Shown here: piece after piece, positions 54,975-64,000 of the stretch
Layout of the letters: the number at the start of each line of letters is the position of its first letter
How positions within the stretch are numbered: the stretch's first letter is position 1
DNA from: Mesorhizobium sp. BR1-1-16
Lineage (GTDB): Bacteria > Pseudomonadota > Alphaproteobacteria > Rhizobiales > Kaistiaceae
Length of the DNA: 64,000 nucleotides
Assembly (NCBI RefSeq): GCF_020165495.1
Contig: NZ_JAIUIE010000003.1
Coordinates: 1-64,000 of the forward strand
Reading direction: 5' to 3'
Position numbers and translations under genes: made by a program
The notes under the pieces: generated by a model
What the model was told of the DNA's origin: nothing
Seen by the model: the letters and a program-made list of their open reading frames with translations, nothing else
Database searches by the model: none

Positions 54975-56687
54975 TTGTTTACGAGAAGTTCGTTGAATAA
55001 TAATAGAAATTCACTACTGCTGATTTGCGCCGCCCTCATCTCTTTGGCATTCATAGCAGTAAACGTCGAATGGATCCTACAATCCAGAATTGATCAAATA
55101 AATGACATTGACGAGGCTGGATATCTGTCCATAGCTTTGCTGGATTACTATGCGTGGCTCTCAGGCGGGCCGCTGGCATGGCTTCAGAAGATCGTGGAGC
55201 CATCCATCCAGTCTCCAATGACGACTGCCGCAGCTTCCATTCTGTTTCTTTTATTTCGACCGACGACGTTCTTTGGGTACATCGTTCCGATATTGTTTGG
55301 CGCGCTTTCTGTCTTCGTCTCTTATTTTTTGGCCAGACGGATTGCGGGTGAGAGATTTGCCCTCCTCACGACGGTCGTAGTCGCTACGTCACCGACTATC
55401 ATCGCCTATAGTCGGACTTTTAACTTCGCCATGGCCGCGACGTTCTGTACGACGGCAGCCATGTTGTGCCTCGTCTCCTCTCAGCAGATGCGATCACTCC
55501 GCTGGTCAATCGCGCTCGGCTTCTTCGTCGGCCTGATGGTCATCGCCCGCACCGTCACCATCGCCTTCTATCCCGCCGTCATGCTGGCCGTGCTCTGGTG
55601 CGTTTTCTCCAGGAGAGAAAGACTGGGGGCAGCATTCCTCAATGCCGTCATCGCCGGAATCGTTGCCTTGATAACGGCGGCCAGCTGGCTCGCATTCACG
55701 TGGCGTCCGGTCTTCGAGTATCTGACGAGGTTTGGCTATGGCGATAAGGCCACCAGTTACGGTCCCGCTGCATTCTGGCAGAGCGTTCAAACCACTCTGC
55801 AATATATGGCCATCTATTTTCAGCTTTTTCAGACGCTTCTGATCCTCGCAGGTGTTCTCGCGCTCATGATCGCGACGCTGGTCGCCTTTTACTGGAATGG
55901 ATGGCACAAAACATCGGCAGCAATCCTCTCGTCTCCGATCGCCCCTCTCAGTATTTTCGTCGCTGTTTCCACGGCTGCGTTGATGAGCTCATCGAACAAG
56001 GGCACGGGATTTTCGGCTCCATTGGCGCCCGCGCTCCTTATCATAGCTATCTATGGATTCCGTCAGCTCATCCCGGCCCCTACACTGCGTGGCGCCGGCG
56101 CGGCCGCACTGGCGCTGGCCTCGGCCTTTGCCGCCTTTCCATTGGTGAGCATGGCCGCGCCATTCTACCGCCATTCCCAGATCGAACTGCCAGTGTTCGG
56201 CTGGATTCCCGCGCTCTCATCGCGCGGGCCAATTCATTGGTACCTCAAGGAGGGCGGTCTCGGGGATCCTGAAGATCCGACGATCGTCCCCGAGGAGATG
56301 TCGCGGCAATGGTACGAGGCAGGAAGGACGATATACAATCGCATCAAGGACAAGACCCGTCCCGATCGGGTGGTCATGCTCGGTTTTCGCACCTATCCGC
56401 TGAATGGCAATACACTGACGATGTTCAACAGGCTCGACTCTGCTGATCCCCTCCCGATTGACAACGATCTTCCGTTTCCGGGAACGGTGGCGGATTATGA
56501 TAAGTGGATCAAAGCCCGTGCAACCTGCGTTCTCCTTTCTGCGGACGGGACAAATGGCGACATTCCGCCACCGGTAAATACCCCCGCGCTGGAGGAAGCC
56601 GCGCGGGAAGCCGGCTTCACTGTCTTTGATTCCGTCTTCGTGCCCAATGGAAGAGAGATAAAGCTTTGGTCGAGACCATGCAGCTAG
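54975..56687 (+). CDS. Membrane glycosyltransferase, ArnT/PMT (GT-C) type
   Basis: A 570-residue protein with about 11 transmembrane helices in the N-terminal 400 residues and a soluble C-terminal domain. The first loop has NDIDEAGYLSIALLDYY, with the Asp-Glu pair typical of GT-C enzymes that use polyprenyl-phosphate sugars. It overlaps or abuts a DPM-like gene that would make such donors. The start is unclear: TTG at 54975 has no ribosome site; TTG at 54993 has GAGAAG before it. The 5' part and upstream bases (54950-55100) are markedly AT-rich against neighbours, which suggests transfer. Confidence 0.78.
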   Translation: MFTRSSLNNNRNSLLLICAALISLAFIAVNVEWILQSRIDQINDIDEAGYLSIALLDYYAWLSGGPLAWLQKIVEPSIQSPMTTAAASILFLLFRPTTFFGYIVPILFGALSVFVSYFLARRIAGERFALLTTVVVATSPTIIAYSRTFNFAMAATFCTTAAMLCLVSSQQMRSLRWSIALGFFVGLMVIARTVTIAFYPAVMLAVLWCVFSRRERLGAAFLNAVIAGIVALITAASWLAFTWRPVFEYLTRFGYGDKATSYGPAAFWQSVQTTLQYMAIYFQLFQTLLILAGVLALMIATLVAFYWNGWHKTSAAILSSPIAPLSIFVAVSTAALMSSSNKGTGFSAPLAPALLIIAIYGFRQLIPAPTLRGAGAAALALASAFAAFPLVSMAAPFYRHSQIELPVFGWIPALSSRGPIHWYLKEGGLGDPEDPTIVPEEMSRQWYEAGRTIYNRIKDKTRPDRVVMLGFRTYPLNGNTLTMFNRLDSADPLPIDNDLPFPGTVADYDKWIKARATCVLLSADGTNGDIPPPVNTPALEEAAREAGFTVFDSVFVPNGREIKLWSRPCS

Positions 56688-57808
56688 ACCCGGCCGCGAC
56701 CGCGCCGTCCGACGAATATGCGGCGCCGGAACTCGCCGTCATCGTTCCTTCGTTCAATGAGCGGGACAATATCGGCTCATTGTATGAAAAGGTCTCGTCG
56801 GCGCTCTCGGGCACCCCGTTCGAATTCATCGTTGTCGACGACAACAGCCCTGACGGCACCGCCGAAGTCACGAAGGAGCTGTCGCGTCAGCACGCCAATA
56901 TCCGCTGCATTCGCCGGTTCGGCAGGCGCGGACTGTCGTCAGCCTGCATCGAAGGCATGGCGTCGACGGCCGCGCCCTATGTCGCGGTCATCGATGCCGA
57001 TCATCAGCATGACGAGCGCATCCTGCCGGAAATGCTGGCGGCGGCGAAGGCCGGTGCCGACATCGCCATCGGCTCGCGCTTTGTCGACGATGGTTCGGTC
57101 GGCAAGGGGCTCTCCTCCACCCGGCTGAAGGGCAGCGAGTTCGCAACCAGGCTGGCGAGCTTCATCGTCGGCCGGGACATTTCGGATCCGATGAGCGGCT
57201 TCTTCCTGATGCCGCGCCGAAAGTTCGAGGAGGTCGCGCCTTTTCTCAATCGGGACGGATTCAAGATCCTGCTCGACATCCTCGCGACTTCGGCGCGTCA
57301 CGGAGCACCGCTTTCCGTGCGGGAGATCGGCTATTCGTTCCGGGAAAGGAATGCCGGCGAGAGCAAGATGAGCTCGATCATCGTCGTGCAGTTCCTCGGC
57401 CTGTGGCTGTCGCAGCTAACCAATGGCCGGCTGCCGATGAGCTTCCTGCTCTTCGCAATGGTCGGCATCAGCGGACTGCTGGTCCACCTCGCTGTGCTGT
57501 GGCTCGCCAATATCGTCCTCGCCGTCGGCTTCGTCGCATCGCAGATCGTGGCAACGCTCTCGGCCATGGTGTGGAACTTCTTCCTAAACAATACGCTGAC
57601 CTATGCCGACAGGAAGCTGAAGGGCCGCAAGATGCTCATCGGCCTCGTGGAGTTCATCGCCATCTGCTCGGTCGGCGGCATTGCCAGCGTCTCGGTCGCC
57701 AGCAACATCTACGCGTCGGAGCCGCAGCCTCTCGTCGCAGGCGTCGCCGGAGCACTCATGAGCGCCGTCTTCAACTATTGCGTGACGCGCGCCTACACCT
57801 GGAAATAG
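56678..57808 (+). CDS. Polyprenol-phosphate glycosyltransferase (GT2) fused to GtrA domain
   Basis: A 376-residue protein. The GT2 domain (1-240) has ELAVIVPSFNERDNIGSLYE, FIVVDDNSPDGTAEV, VAVIDADHQHDE and DIAIGSRFVDDGSVGKGLS, as in dolichol- or polyprenol-phosphate mannosyl/glucosyl transferases. The C-terminal 130 residues carry four helices of the GtrA/DPMS2-like domain, including MVWNFFLNNTLTYADRKLKG. It probably makes and flips the lipid-linked sugar used by the upstream gene. ATG 56678 lies within the end of that gene; TTG 56666 is the other candidate. Confidence 0.87.
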   Translation: MQLDPAATAPSDEYAAPELAVIVPSFNERDNIGSLYEKVSSALSGTPFEFIVVDDNSPDGTAEVTKELSRQHANIRCIRRFGRRGLSSACIEGMASTAAPYVAVIDADHQHDERILPEMLAAAKAGADIAIGSRFVDDGSVGKGLSSTRLKGSEFATRLASFIVGRDISDPMSGFFLMPRRKFEEVAPFLNRDGFKILLDILATSARHGAPLSVREIGYSFRERNAGESKMSSIIVVQFLGLWLSQLTNGRLPMSFLLFAMVGISGLLVHLAVLWLANIVLAVGFVASQIVATLSAMVWNFFLNNTLTYADRKLKGRKMLIGLVEFIAICSVGGIASVSVASNIYASEPQPLVAGVAGALMSAVFNYCVTRAYTWK

Positions 57809-57940
57809 GCAGCTTCACCAGCCCCTGACGACGCGAAGCCCGGCTCCCGATTGGCCGGGTGCGCGAACGAGCGGCCGTGCGCTTCGTCCTTGCCATGAGC
57901 CACGACGGAGACTAGGTTCCGCGCCGCCTCAACCCTTTGA

Positions 57941-59164
<1,224 letters not shown>

Positions 59165-59259
59165 GCATCGAGCCGCATCACGCCACCGTTTGCGCGGGAC
59201 GACGCCTCTCCGGGCGCTTATTGTCGCTGAAGACGACGCGGCACTTGGGGAGGAGCACC

Positions 59260-59673
59260 ATGACGGAACTCGAAATTCATCACATCTCGGTCGTGGTCAC
59301 TGACCTCGACCGGGCGCTGACGTTCTATGAGGCGCTGTTCGATCTGCCGCGCCTGCAGCGGCCACCGTTCAAGACGGCCGGCGCCTGGCTTGCCTGCGGT
59401 AAGGTGCAGATCCACCTCATCCAGTATCTGCCGGGTACCTTCCGGACCGGTCCGATCGACACGTCGGACGGGCATTTTTGCTTCCGCTCAGACGACTGGA
59501 CGGGCTTCCTCGACGGTCTTCTCGCGCGCGGCTTCCGCGAGGACGGTGACGAGGACGATCCCATGCATATCGTCGTCTATCGCAACAGCGTCGCCGGCTT
59601 TCCGCAGCTCTATCTTCGCGATCCCGATCGCAACATCATCGAGATCAACGGCGCGCCTCCGCGCCATGCCTAG
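59260..59673 (+). CDS. VOC-superfamily (glyoxalase/dioxygenase fold) protein
   Basis: A 137-residue protein made of one vicinal-oxygen-chelate module pair: HHISVVVTDLDRALTFYEALF with His as first metal ligand, KVQIHLIQYLPG, GHFCFRSDDW and QLYLRDPDRNIIEINGAPP with the Glu ligand. The ATG at 59260 has a GGGGAGGAG ribosome site. The substrate is not known. Confidence 0.88.
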   Translation: MTELEIHHISVVVTDLDRALTFYEALFDLPRLQRPPFKTAGAWLACGKVQIHLIQYLPGTFRTGPIDTSDGHFCFRSDDWTGFLDGLLARGFREDGDEDDPMHIVVYRNSVAGFPQLYLRDPDRNIIEINGAPPRHA

Positions 59674-59740
59674 AATCATGCTCTGATCACCACTTCGCAA
59701 GGCACCGCTCCCGGCGTTCGAACAAGGCAGTCACGCGACG

Positions 59741-61183
59741 ATGACGTCGAGCAATTTCGCGCTGTTTCTCTCGGTTCTGCATATCGCGATGGCATCCGCC
59801 GTAACGGTGCATGCGCTGCTGACCCGCCTCGCGCCACAATCGACCATTGCCTGGATCGGGCTCGCCTGGCTCTCGCCCTATATCGGGCCGGTGCTCTATC
59901 TGCTGTTCGGCGTCAATCGCGTCCGCCGCAAGGCGATCAAGCTGTCTGGCCCGGAAGGAGACATCGACGCACCGCGGTCGCGCTTCGTGGTGGCGCCGGA
60001 GGATATCGAGCAGGGCGGCGACGAGCATCTCGAACCGCTGGCGAAGTTCGGCCTTCGCCTCACCGGCCGTCCGCTGCTTTCAGGCAATGCGATCACGCCG
60101 CTCGTCGACGGGGACACCGCCTATCCCGCGATGATCGCCGCCATCGATGCCGCCCAGAACAGCGTCGCGATCTCGAGCTTCATCTTCCATGACGATGCCG
60201 GCGGCGGACCGATCGTCGATGCCATGATCGCCGCGCACAAACGCGGCGTCGCTGTCCGCGGGCTGGTCGACGGCATCGGCGCGGGCTATCTGCGCAGCCC
60301 CGTCCATGACCGGCTGCGCGCCGCCGGCGTGCCCGCCGCCCGCTTCATGCATGAGGTGGCGCCGTGGAAGATGTCGTTCATCAATTTGAGGACGCACAAG
60401 AAGGTCCTCGTCGTCGACGGCATGCATGGCTTCACGGGCGGCATGAACATTTCCGACGACAATCTCTTCCGCGTCATGGATATCCCGGCCAAACGCGCCG
60501 TGCAGGACATGCATTTCCGCGTCGAGGGCCCCGTCGTCGCCCATCTCATGGAGACCTTCGCCGAGGATTGGGCTTTCACGACAGGCGAGCGGCTCGATGG
60601 TCTTGCCTGGTTCCCGGAGATCGGCGGGGCCGGCGATATTCCGGCGCGCGGCATCGCCAGCGGTCCCGATGAGGACAATGAAAAGCTGATGTGGACCATG
60701 GCCTCGGCGATCAGCCGGGCCGAGCATCGCGTGCGTATCCTGACGCCCTATTTCGTGCCGGACGAAAGGCTCGGCTCGCAGCTCGCTTTGGCAGCGCTGC
60801 GCGGCGTCACCGTCGAACTGGTCATCCCCGGCCGCTCCAACCACATCTATATCGACTGGGCGATGAACGCGCTGATGGCGCCGCTGCTCCGCGCGGGCTG
60901 CAGCGTCCGTCGTACGGCGGCGCCCTTCGACCATTCCAAGCTGATGACGGTCGACGGCGCCTGGTCGCTGTTCGGCAGCGCCAACTGGGACGCGCGCAGC
61001 CTGCGCCTCAATTTCGAATTCAATGTCGAGGCCTATTCGACGGAATTCGCCGCGACGATCGACGCCATCATCGACAAGAAGCTTGAGGGTTCGACACGCG
61101 TCACGCTCGTCGAGCTCCGGCAGCGCTCGATCCTCATACGGCTGCGCGATTCAGCCGCCCGCCTCGCCTCGCCCTATCTCTAG
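59741..61183 (+). CDS. cls: Cardiolipin synthase
   Basis: A 480-residue phospholipase-D family enzyme. Two N-terminal transmembrane helices (about 5-25 and 36-57) are followed by two HKD motifs: RTHKKVLVVDGMHGFTGGMN and FDHSKLMTVDGAWSLFGSAN. It condenses two phosphatidylglycerol molecules into cardiolipin. Its stop codon abuts the stop of the convergent corA gene. Confidence 0.94.
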   Translation: MTSSNFALFLSVLHIAMASAVTVHALLTRLAPQSTIAWIGLAWLSPYIGPVLYLLFGVNRVRRKAIKLSGPEGDIDAPRSRFVVAPEDIEQGGDEHLEPLAKFGLRLTGRPLLSGNAITPLVDGDTAYPAMIAAIDAAQNSVAISSFIFHDDAGGGPIVDAMIAAHKRGVAVRGLVDGIGAGYLRSPVHDRLRAAGVPAARFMHEVAPWKMSFINLRTHKKVLVVDGMHGFTGGMNISDDNLFRVMDIPAKRAVQDMHFRVEGPVVAHLMETFAEDWAFTTGERLDGLAWFPEIGGAGDIPARGIASGPDEDNEKLMWTMASAISRAEHRVRILTPYFVPDERLGSQLALAALRGVTVELVIPGRSNHIYIDWAMNALMAPLLRAGCSVRRTAAPFDHSKLMTVDGAWSLFGSANWDARSLRLNFEFNVEAYSTEFAATIDAIIDKKLEGSTRVTLVELRQRSILIRLRDSAARLASPYL

Positions 61184-62173
61184 CTAAAGCCAGCCGCGCC
61201 ATTTGAAATAGAGGTAGGGCAGCATCGCCGAGAGCACCATTGCGATGATCGCCACCGGATAGGCCCAGGCGAAATTCAGTTCGGGCATGTCGCGGAAGTT
61301 CATGCCGTAGATCGTGCCGATCAGCATTGGCGGCAGCAGGATCGTCGAGACGACCGTCAGCACGCTCACGACCTGGTTCTGCTCGTTCGAGATCAACCCG
61401 AGCGTCGCATCGAGCAGGAAAGTGATCTTGTTGAGGACGAAATTCGCATGATCCTCGAGCGAACGGATGTCGCGCAGCATCAGCTTGAGGCGTGAAGAGA
61501 GCCCGGCCTTCAGGCTGACATCCGGCAGCATCGCCGCCGCGTATTGCACCAGCCGCTCCAGCGAGGCGAGACTCTCGCGCGTCTTCGAAGCGAGATCGCC
61601 CTGTATGCCGAGGCCGCCGATCGCCGCCGCGAGCAGGCGTCCGCGGTGGCGGCCTTTGGTCCGCTGCTGGAAGATCTCGAAATTGAGATGATCGACCGAT
61701 TGCGCGATCCGTTCGAGCACGTCGGCCGAACGATCGATGAAGGCTTCGAGCAGGCCTGCGAGAACGCCCGGTGCCGAGGTACAGCCGCTGTCCGGCTTTG
61801 GCGCACGGGCGAGGAACTGCTTGAACGCCGTCATGTCGGCATAGCGCAGCGTCACGATCTTGTTCTTTGCCACGGCGAAGGAGAACGGCGTCAGGCCGGG
61901 CGTGCCCTGGTCGATGCCGACCAAGATGCTGGCCGTCATCACGACGACGCCATCCTCGACATAGAAGCGGCTCGAAAATTCGATCTCGCGCGTTTCCTCG
62001 CGGGTCGGAATGAGGCCGCCGAGAAAGGCCTCGGCCTGCTTCTCTTCCTCCGCTGTCGGATCATGCAGGTCGACCCAGGCAATCTCCCGCGCCTCCCCGC
62101 GCGCGATCGCCTCGACAGGTGGCAACGCAACGACGGTCGGCCCGCGATCGGCAACGGCATAGGCTGTCAGCAT
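61184..62173 (-). CDS. corA: CorA-type magnesium transporter
   Basis: A 329-residue protein. A large cytoplasmic domain is followed by two C-terminal transmembrane helices; the first ends in the IGTIYGMNFRDMPEL loop with the YGMN selectivity signature. The ATG at 62173 has GGAG six bases upstream and is preferred to the TTG at 62179. It converges on cls. Confidence 0.95.
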   Translation of the reverse strand: MLTAYAVADRGPTVVALPPVEAIARGEAREIAWVDLHDPTAEEEKQAEAFLGGLIPTREETREIEFSSRFYVEDGVVVMTASILVGIDQGTPGLTPFSFAVAKNKIVTLRYADMTAFKQFLARAPKPDSGCTSAPGVLAGLLEAFIDRSADVLERIAQSVDHLNFEIFQQRTKGRHRGRLLAAAIGGLGIQGDLASKTRESLASLERLVQYAAAMLPDVSLKAGLSSRLKLMLRDIRSLEDHANFVLNKITFLLDATLGLISNEQNQVVSVLTVVSTILLPPMLIGTIYGMNFRDMPELNFAWAYPVAIIAMVLSAMLPYLYFKWRGWL

Positions 62174-62395
62174 CGACAACTCCGCTAGTGGCTGCAGTCA
62201 AAACAAGCCGACTGCTTTCGGCTCGGGTTTACCACAACTCGCGACCGGGCTTGATCGTGCCAACATGGGCTGCGATGACGCAGATCAATGCATCGTGGGA
62301 TCAAACACCCGCGGACTGCGTTGACATGGGCTTATACGGGGCTCCAACGGTGTCGCACCCCCCGGCGCGATGCTCGACTTGAAGAGGATTTACCA

Positions 62396-62911
62396 ATGAA
62401 GACCGTCTCGCTGAAGATCGCCGCCGCCGCCATGGCTGTCGCCTGTGCTGGTACGCTCGCTCACGCTGCAGACATGTCCGCGCCAGCCCCCTATCAAGAC
62501 GACGAGCGCAACGGCGTGAAGATCGGCCTGCTGGAATGCGACATCGGCGGCGGCCTCGGTTACCTGATCGGCTCGGCGAAGGAGGTCTCCTGCACCTTCC
62601 GTTCGACCAAGGGCCGTGTCGAGACCTACACAGGGAATATCAAAAAGCTCGGCGTTGATGTCGGCTGGACGCGCGAGGGCAAGCTGCTCTGGGCCGTGTT
62701 CGCGCCGGTCGCTGGCTATCACCATGGCGCGCTCTCGGGCCTCTATCTCGGCGCGACGGCAGAGGCGACGGCGATCGTCGGCGTCGGCGCCAACGTCCTT
62801 GTCGGCGGAACGGGCGGCTCGATCGCGCTGCAGATGATCAGCGTCACGGGCCAGACCGGCCTGAATGCGGCCGCCGGCGGTGCGGCCCTGACGCTCGTCC
62901 CGACCAGCTAA
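62396..62911 (+). CDS. DUF992 secreted protein
   Basis: A 171-residue protein with a signal peptide (AAAAMAVACAGTLAHAAD). The DUF992 part has VKIGLLECDIGGGLGYLIGS, KEVSCTFRSTKGRVETYTG and GLYLGATAEATAIVGVGANV. The family is nearly limited to alphaproteobacteria and has no established role; a periplasmic or surface location is likely. A GAAGAGGA ribosome site supports the start. Confidence 0.93.
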   Translation: MKTVSLKIAAAAMAVACAGTLAHAADMSAPAPYQDDERNGVKIGLLECDIGGGLGYLIGSAKEVSCTFRSTKGRVETYTGNIKKLGVDVGWTREGKLLWAVFAPVAGYHHGALSGLYLGATAEATAIVGVGANVLVGGTGGSIALQMISVTGQTGLNAAAGGAALTLVPTS

Positions 62912-62936
62912 ACTCGTCCGATCCAGACCGAGATTT

Positions 62937-62969
62937 CGGCCCGCGCATTCCCCGATGCGCGGGCCGTTT
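62937..62969 (+). terminator. Rho-independent terminator of the DUF992 gene
   Basis: CGGCCCGCGCAT, loop TCCCCG, ATGCGCGGGCCG, then TTT. The 12-bp stem is perfect. It starts 26 bases after the stop codon. Confidence 0.82.
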
Positions 62970-63118
62970 GCATGCGCCATCGCCGTGTCGTGATGGAGAG
63001 CCGGCTTGCCAGCCCCAATATTCCCTGAGACGATCTCGTCGCCGACCGGGCTTCCGGGTCCGGTTCGCGCACCGAAGCATGAGAATGGTCATAGAACATT
63101 TCATGAACGGAGGAAGCG

Positions 63119-64000
63119 ATGACCGAGTCAGTCCACGGCGGCGCCGGCAGAAGAGCCGGCCCCAGGGCGATCGCGCTGGTCGGCCCTTTTGCGAGCGGCA
63201 AGACGACGTTGCTCGAGGCGCTGCTGGCGCGCACCGGCGCTATCCCGCGCCAAGGCAGCGTCACGGCCGGCACATCGATCGGCGATGCTTCGGCGGAAGC
63301 ACGCGCCCATCAGATGAGCGTTGAGCTCAACATCGCCGAAACCGCGTTCCTCGACGACCGCATCACGATCTTCGATTGCCCCGGCTCGGTCGAGTTCGCG
63401 CATGAGGCGGAGGCGGTGCTGGCCGTCGTCGATTGCGCCGTCGTCGTGGTCGAGGCCGACCCGCGCAAGGTCCCTGCACTGCAAACCTGGCTCGGCCTGC
63501 TGGAAGCGCGCGGCATCCCGCGGCTCGTGTTCCTCAACAAGATCGACAAGAGCGACATGGGCGTCGAGGAAGCGCTCGGCCTGATGCAGAAGGCGAGCCG
63601 CGCTCCGCTCCTGCTGCGCCACATCCCCATTCGCCAGAACGACATCGTCACCGGTTTCGTCGACCTCGCCCTCGAACGCGCGTTCCTCTACCGCGAGCAG
63701 GCGCCAAGCGAGGTGATCGACATCTCCGATCCCGACCGCGCCCGCGAGGCAGAGGCGCGTTATGCGATGCTTGAAAAGCTCGCCGACTATGATGACGGGC
63801 TCATGGAGGCACTGTTGGACGACATCGAGCCGGCGCAAGACCATGTCTTCGCCGATCTCGTGCGCGATTTCCGCGACGGGCTGGTCTGCCCGGTGCTGAT
63901 CGGATCGGCGCTGCATGGTCATGGCGTTGGCCGCTTGCTGAAGGCTATCCGCCACGAGGCGCCCGATGTGGCGGACCTCGCCGACCGGCTCGGTCTTTCG
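63119..64000 (+). CDS. EF-G-like translational GTPase (3' end outside window)
   Basis: 294 codons are present from an ATG at 63119, which follows a GGAGGAAG ribosome site. The GTPase domain has P-loop GPFASGKTTLLEALL, the switch-II-like FDCPGSVEF (DCPG) and FLNKIDK (NKxD). The order matches the EF-G-like family that is distinct from the main fusA and is common in alphaproteobacteria; the usual switch I threonine region is less clear (SVTAGTSIGD). Domain II and beyond lie outside the window. Confidence 0.88.
   Translation, partial: MTESVHGGAGRRAGPRAIALVGPFASGKTTLLEALLARTGAIPRQGSVTAGTSIGDASAEARAHQMSVELNIAETAFLDDRITIFDCPGSVEFAHEAEAVLAVVDCAVVVVEADPRKVPALQTWLGLLEARGIPRLVFLNKIDKSDMGVEEALGLMQKASRAPLLLRHIPIRQNDIVTGFVDLALERAFLYREQAPSEVIDISDPDRAREAEARYAMLEKLADYDDGLMEALLDDIEPAQDHVFADLVRDFRDGLVCPVLIGSALHGHGVGRLLKAIRHEAPDVADLADRLGLS

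Overview
The window is high-GC DNA from an alphaproteobacterium, most likely of the order Hyphomicrobiales (Rhizobiales). The grounds are the separated carA and carB genes, the dnaG-rpoD pair, the lrp / trxB / LsrB-type LysR / sRNA arrangement, DUF992 and HlyU proteins, and a tRNA-Ile2(CAU) of rhizobial type. No insertion sequence, integrase or CRISPR array was seen.

Positions 1-28.2 kb form a complete type VI secretion (T6SS) island. A minus-strand operon runs tssA-tssB-tssC-hcp-tssE-tssF-tssG-tagH-tssJ-tssK-tssL-tssM-tagF with gaps of a few bases or overlaps. It continues without a break into an effector module: a PAAR-like (DUF4150) protein with a nuclease-like C-terminus, two related small ORFs that look like immunity genes, a DUF2169 adaptor and a ketosynthase-fold protein that lacks catalytic histidines. 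clpV (tssH) is divergent from tssA. vgrG with a DUF6484 gene and a TIGR02270 gene lies on the plus strand at the left, facing a second TagH-type FHA gene cut by the window edge. All thirteen core components (TssA-TssM) are therefore present.

Positions 28.2-32.7 kb hold a small membrane protein, a decayed GAF-domain fragment, tRNA-Ile2, a 48-residue membrane protein, a cation antiporter, a SIMPL-domain protein and a lipid kinase. Positions 32.8-53.2 kb are mainly housekeeping: carA, yqeY, an Rsm22-type protein, dnaG, rpoD, hlyU, carB and greA. Mixed with these are a Pro/Ala/Glu/Gln-rich DUF6600 protein, a secreted hydrolase, DUF1003, a YpfJ-type metallopeptidase and an AAC(3)-type acetyltransferase. 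carB is preceded by a terminator-like hairpin inside its leader. The lrp-trxB-LysR group is followed by a three-hairpin small RNA carrying anti-Shine-Dalgarno loops, very probably an AbcR/alpha-r15 RNA.

Positions 53.7-64 kb hold msrP (without an adjacent msrQ), a lower-GC pair of membrane glycosyltransferase genes, an aspartate-type aminotransferase, a VOC protein, cardiolipin synthase, CorA, a DUF992 protein and the start of an EF-G-like GTPase gene that runs off the right edge.
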